Part shown: positions 60,483 to 64,000 of the stretch, one piece after another
Numbering within the stretch: the stretch's first letter is position 1
Layout: the number at the start of each line of letters is the position of its first letter
From: Deinococcus aetherius
GTDB taxonomy: Bacteria; Deinococcota; Deinococci; Deinococcales; Deinococcaceae
Direction of reading: 5' to 3'
NCBI RefSeq assembly: GCF_025997855.1
Contig: NZ_AP026561.1
Span: 248,001-312,000 of the forward strand
DNA: 64,000 nt
The notes under the pieces: model-generated
What the model saw: only the letters and a program-made list of their open reading frames with translations
What the model was told of the DNA's origin: nothing
The model's database searches: none
Translations under genes and position numbers: made by a program

Positions 60483-62642
60483 TCAGCGGGCGGCGGTCGG
60501 GGCCACCTCCCCACGCGCGGCGAGCAGGCGGGCGACGTGCCCGCTCACCCGGTAGGCGAGCGCCAGGATGGTCAGGACCGGGTTGACCCCCCCGTTCGTG
60601 ACGTGGAGCGAGCCGTCGACGACGTGCAGGTTGTCGTGCCCCCAGACCTGCCCCCAGGCGTTCGTCACGGAGGTCGCCGGGTCGCTGCCCATCCGGCACG
60701 TCCCCGCCTGGTGCTGCCCGGCGCTGGGCCCCTCGGGCGGCGCGAGGACGAGAGGGACGACCGTGGTGGCGCCGCTCGCCCTCATCCACTCGGCGGCCCG
60801 CTCCGAGACGAACCGCGCCGTCCTGTGGTCCTCGGGGTGGAGGCCACCGCTCAGCCGGGCGACGGGCATCCCGAAGCGGTCGCGCACCTGGGGATCGAGA
60901 GTGACGCGCGACTCGGGGTTGGGAACCTCCTGCACCGGGCCGAACACCAGCGCGAGGCGGGAATAGAGCGCACGCATGCCCTGCTTGCTCGCCAGTCCCC
61001 ACGCCGGGAGGGCCGACAGCGACGAGAACATCGTGTAGACCCACAGCGGCATGGGCACGAAGTCGTTGGCGAGCATCGCCCCGCCCAGGATGCCCGTGTT
61101 GCCGTGGCGGTGGTCGTTCGTGGAGAGGCTCGGCCCCGGCCCCACGCAGTCCTGCACCGGCTCGTCGAACACGGCGAACGCCCCCGCGTACACGTGCCCC
61201 TGGAGGTTGCGCCCGACCTGACCGTGATTGTTGCCCAGGCCGTTCGGCTCCCGCGCGGAGGGACTGTTCAACAGCAGGCGGGCCGTCTCGATGGCCCCGG
61301 CCCCCAGCAGCACCCCATCGGCGGTGACGGTGCGGCGCAGAACTTCCCCGTTCACCTCGGTCACGAGCGCGACGCCCGTCACCCGGCCCCCCTCGTCCGT
61401 GACCACCCGTTCGGCCTGCACCCCCACCAGCACGTCGCAGCGCCCGGTGGCGACGGCGCGCGGGATGACGGAGTTGCGCGTGTCCGTCTTGAACTCCCCC
61501 GGGCACCCGAAGCCCACGCAGGCCCCGCAGTGCAGGCAGGCGCCGCGCCCGCTGAACGGCACCGAGTTGATGAGCAGAGGAACCGGGGAGGTCCGCAGGC
61601 CCAGCGTCTCGGCACCCTGTCGCAACACTCCCACGCTGCCGTTGGGAGGGAGCGGCGGCATCGGGTAGCCGCGCCTCCGGGGCCCGGCGTGGACGTTGCC
61701 CGTGGGGTCGCCCGACACGCCCAGCTCCCACTCGGCGCGGTCGTAGTCCGGTTCCAGGTCCTCGTACGTGAGGGGCCAGTCGGCGAGGGAACTGCCCTCG
61801 GGCACCCCGTACGTCGAGGCCATCTTGAAGTCCTCGGGGCACAACCGCCACGCCTGCGCCCCGTAGACGCGGGTGCCGCCGCCCACCGTCATCGCGTTGT
61901 TGTTCCAGCGCGGGTCGCCGGGAAAGACCGTCACGTCCCCGGCCGCCCCCGCGAATACCCGGGGGTTGCCCTCGGCGGGCGGCCCGGCGGGTTGGTCGTA
62001 CCCCAGGGCGAGGCGTTGGCTGCGGAGGTGGTCGGGCCGCAGGTCGCCCGAGGCCAGCCAGGGGCCGCGCTCGACGAGCAGGACGCGGTGCCCCGCCTCG
62101 GCGAGGACGCAGGCCGCCACGCCCCCGCCCGCCCCCGAGCCGACGACGACGGCGTCGTAGTGGTCGCGCGCCGCGTGCCAGTCGGTGACGGGTGCGGGTG
62201 TTCTCTCCCGCTCCGGCCACTCGACGCCCTCCGGCAGGACGCGGTAGCCGACCATGTGCCACGCCACCCCGTCCCGGTTGCCGCCGTTGTCCGGGTCGCC
62301 GTAGAAGCCCTGCATCGTCAGCCGGACGAGGGTCTGGAGAAAGGCGCCGGGAGGGGTGTCGCCCCACTCCGCCGCCGTCCTCCCGGCCAGCAGGTCCGTG
62401 ATCAGGGCGTCCTGCGCCTCGCCGCCCAGGTTGGGAAAGGGAAGGGCGTGCCGCGCCCGTGCCTCCTCCTCCAGCCGTTCCAGCCCGGCCAGGAGGGAGG
62501 GAAGGCGGCCCCGCAGGTCCCGCTCGAAGATGCCGTGCAGGAAGTCGCCGACCCCCGCTTCCCAGCCGGAGGGAAAGTCGTCGGCGGGGATGACGCGGTC
62601 CACCAGGGCCCGCAGGGTCGGGTGTGCTCGAAGGTCGTTCAT
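60483..62642 (-). CDS. GMC oxidoreductase fused to a gluconate dehydrogenase subunit 3-like domain
   Basis: A 719-residue fusion. Residues 1 to ~150 (LVDRVIPADDFPSGWEAGVGDFLHGIFERDL and FLQTLVRLTMQGFYGDPDNGGNRDGVAW) match the small subunit 3 of membrane sugar dehydrogenases. From ~160 the FAD enzyme begins: YDAVVVGSGAGGGVAACVLAEAGHRVLLVERG, GGGTRVYGAQAWRL, CLHCGACVGFGCPGEFKTD (Cys-rich segment of this subclass), GAGAIETARLLLNSPS, and the C-terminal HVVDGSLHVTNGGVNPVLTILALA (catalytic His/Asn region). It should oxidise a sugar at C1 or C3. No signal peptide is visible. Confidence 0.9.
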   Translation of the reverse strand: MNDLRAHPTLRALVDRVIPADDFPSGWEAGVGDFLHGIFERDLRGRLPSLLAGLERLEEEARARHALPFPNLGGEAQDALITDLLAGRTAAEWGDTPPGAFLQTLVRLTMQGFYGDPDNGGNRDGVAWHMVGYRVLPEGVEWPERERTPAPVTDWHAARDHYDAVVVGSGAGGGVAACVLAEAGHRVLLVERGPWLASGDLRPDHLRSQRLALGYDQPAGPPAEGNPRVFAGAAGDVTVFPGDPRWNNNAMTVGGGTRVYGAQAWRLCPEDFKMASTYGVPEGSSLADWPLTYEDLEPDYDRAEWELGVSGDPTGNVHAGPRRRGYPMPPLPPNGSVGVLRQGAETLGLRTSPVPLLINSVPFSGRGACLHCGACVGFGCPGEFKTDTRNSVIPRAVATGRCDVLVGVQAERVVTDEGGRVTGVALVTEVNGEVLRRTVTADGVLLGAGAIETARLLLNSPSAREPNGLGNNHGQVGRNLQGHVYAGAFAVFDEPVQDCVGPGPSLSTNDHRHGNTGILGGAMLANDFVPMPLWVYTMFSSLSALPAWGLASKQGMRALYSRLALVFGPVQEVPNPESRVTLDPQVRDRFGMPVARLSGGLHPEDHRTARFVSERAAEWMRASGATTVVPLVLAPPEGPSAGQHQAGTCRMGSDPATSVTNAWGQVWGHDNLHVVDGSLHVTNGGVNPVLTILALAYRVSGHVARLLAARGEVAPTAAR

Positions 62643-62718
62643 CTCGCTCGCTCCCGGGGCGGGTCCAGGACGATGGGGACGGGTGGAACCCTCACCTGCC
62701 CCGTCGTCCCGGCAGGCC

Positions 62719-64000
62719 TCAGCCCACCGCCTCGCTCCACTCCCCGGTCAGGGTAAGCGGCAACCTGACGGGCAGGTCCGTGCTGCTCGTCCCGACCAGG
62801 ACCTCGAACTGCCCCGCGTCGGCCACCCAGGCGTCCCGCGCGTCGTCGAAGTAGGCGAGCGAGCGCATGTCGAGGGGCAGCGTGACCTCTCCGGTCTCGC
62901 CGGGCTCCAGGGTCACCTTGCCGAACGCCCTCAGTTCTTTACCGGGCCGCTCCAGCGTCGTCTCCACGTCGCGCACGTAGACCTGCACGACCTGCTGCCC
63001 CACCCGCTCGCCCGTGTTCCGCACCCGGACCAGGACGCTCACCTCGCCGCCCGGCTCGACCTGACCCGCGCTCAGCCGCGCGTCACTCAACTCGAACGAG
63101 GTGTAGCTCAGCCCGTGGCCGAAGGGGAAGAGGGGTGTGGTCCCCGCACGGTCCACATGGCGGTAACCGATGAACAGCCCCTCGCGGTACTCGACGTGCC
63201 CGTTCTCGCCGGGATACTGAATGTCCGGGGTCCCGGGGTGGGTGGGATCGTCCTCCAGACGCGCGGGGAAGGTCTGCGGCAACCTCCCGCCGGGGTCGGC
63301 CTGCCCCAGCAGCACGTCGGCGAAGGCGTGCCCGGCCTCCTGCCCGGGGAACCAGCCCTGCAGCAGGGCGGGCACCTGATCCAGCCACGGCATCAGGACC
63401 GGTCCGCCCGTCTGGAGGAGGACGACGGTGCGCGGATTGGCGGCCGCGACCGCCCGCACGAGGTCGTCCTGACCCCCGGGCAATTCCAGGCCCCAGCGGT
63501 CCACCCCTTCCGTCTCCCACTCCCCGTTGGTGCCGACGCAGACGACGGCGTAGTCTGCCCCGGCGGCGAGACGGGCCGCGTCCTGGGCGGCGGTGGGGGA
63601 GAGGGGAGCCCGGAAGCCCAGCCGCACCGCGCTGAAGGCGGCGACGGTGTTCTCCACGGGCTGGGGCGTCAGCTCGACGACGGCCCGGTGCTCCCCGGCC
63701 GTCAGGAAGCGGGCCGCGCGCACCTCACGGCTGCCGAAGCCGAAGTAGGTGTCGCCCGGCTGCCAGTTCGTCCAGTTGTCGATGACCTCCTCCCCGTCCA
63801 GCGTCAGGCGGCTGCGCCCCGCGCTGAACAAGCCCAGCTCGTACTCGCCGTCCGCCGGAATGCTGAGGGTCAGGCTCAGGCGGGCCCGGAAACTCGACGG
63901 GTTCACGCCCTCGGGGAAGGCGAACCACATCACCTCGCTGCCCTGCCGCTCCTCCGTCGCCAGCACCTCGTCACTGTCCGGGGCGAAATACTCGACCCGC
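62719..64000 (-). CDS. glycoside hydrolase family 3 beta-glucosidase, C-terminal part
   Basis: About 427 residues are visible; the reading frame continues past the window end, so the N-terminal catalytic barrel with the nucleophile is missing. The visible part starts in a PA14-like insert (EVMWFAFPEGVNPSSFRARLSL), then the GH3 C-terminal domain (ADYAVVCVGTNGEWETEGVDRWGLELPGGQDDLVRAV, GGPVLMPWLDQVPALLQGWFPGQEAGHAFADVLLGQADPGGRLPQTFP, PLFPFGHGLSYTSFELS), and a fibronectin III-like domain to the end. It should release glucose or related sugars for the downstream GMC/isomerase genes. Confidence 0.93.
   Translation of the reverse strand, partial: RVEYFAPDSDEVLATEERQGSEVMWFAFPEGVNPSSFRARLSLTLSIPADGEYELGLFSAGRSRLTLDGEEVIDNWTNWQPGDTYFGFGSREVRAARFLTAGEHRAVVELTPQPVENTVAAFSAVRLGFRAPLSPTAAQDAARLAAGADYAVVCVGTNGEWETEGVDRWGLELPGGQDDLVRAVAAANPRTVVLLQTGGPVLMPWLDQVPALLQGWFPGQEAGHAFADVLLGQADPGGRLPQTFPARLEDDPTHPGTPDIQYPGENGHVEYREGLFIGYRHVDRAGTTPLFPFGHGLSYTSFELSDARLSAGQVEPGGEVSVLVRVRNTGERVGQQVVQVYVRDVETTLERPGKELRAFGKVTLEPGETGEVTLPLDMRSLAYFDDARDAWVADAGQFEVLVGTSSTDLPVRLPLTLTGEWSEAVG

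Overview
The window looks like part of a secondary replicon (megaplasmid or chromid) of a Deinococcus-like bacterium. This is inferred from the very high G+C content, the many genes with a -10 hexamer 5-8 bases before the start codon (leaderless transcription is common in Deinococcus), the protein repertoire, and a plasmid-type replication and partition module in the middle. I could run no database search, so the genus is an inference.

Layout. Positions 1-3746 hold the leader-distal part of a long CRISPR array: 52 complete identical 37-bp repeats plus the end of one more, with no cas gene in view. After a small membrane protein comes a leftward block (4235-13949) for acyl-CoA metabolism: a phosphotransferase, two SDRs, two acyl-CoA dehydrogenases, two hotdog thioesterases, a MaoC hydratase and a hydrolase. 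A VapBC-type pair and a macrodomain protein are embedded in it. Divergent from the block is a quinone oxidoreductase-MerR pair. Then come an aldo/keto reductase, a single-domain response regulator, an LCP cell-envelope protein, glpK-glpD, galK-galE, and a molybdate module (regulator, modA, modB, no modC).

The core of the replicon lies at 28.6-33.2 kb: a RepA-type initiator (leftward), an AT-rich palindromic segment, 11 direct iterons, parA and parB. Six copies of an 18-bp palindrome (GCTCGTCACGTGACGAGC or one mismatch) lie at 25.2, 30.7, 32.4, 33.2, 34.7 and 50.7 kb, almost all around parAB. They are the best candidates for parS. A degenerate HAD-like protein and a GH32 glycosidase sit between these sites.

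From 34.7 to 45.1 kb a leftward set encodes most of the homoprotocatechuate (4-hydroxyphenylacetate) meta-cleavage pathway: hpaB, D, E, G, H and I, with a sulfite-oxidase-like molybdoenzyme, two VOC proteins, a zinc-ribbon protein and a secreted protein. A DUF559-type nuclease gene flanked by near-perfect inverted repeats interrupts this set on the opposite strand. Rightward genes for a periplasmic binding protein and an FAD-linked oxidase follow, then MATE, a beta-propeller lipoprotein, a cytochrome c with a PQQ-type sugar dehydrogenase, and a 1512-residue alpha-2-macroglobulin-like protein without a recognisable thioester. The right end (57.3-64.0 kb) is a leftward sugar cluster (two TIM-barrel isomerases, a Gfo/Idh oxidoreductase, a fused GMC dehydrogenase and a GH3 glycosidase cut by the window edge). 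It resembles a 3-keto-glycoside pathway.

Most gene pairs within the blocks overlap by 4 bases (ATGA or GTGA), so translational coupling is the rule. The most notable observations are the parS family, the unusual ParA Walker A motif, the HAD-like pseudoenzyme beside parAB, and the inverted-repeat-flanked nuclease inside the hpa gene set.
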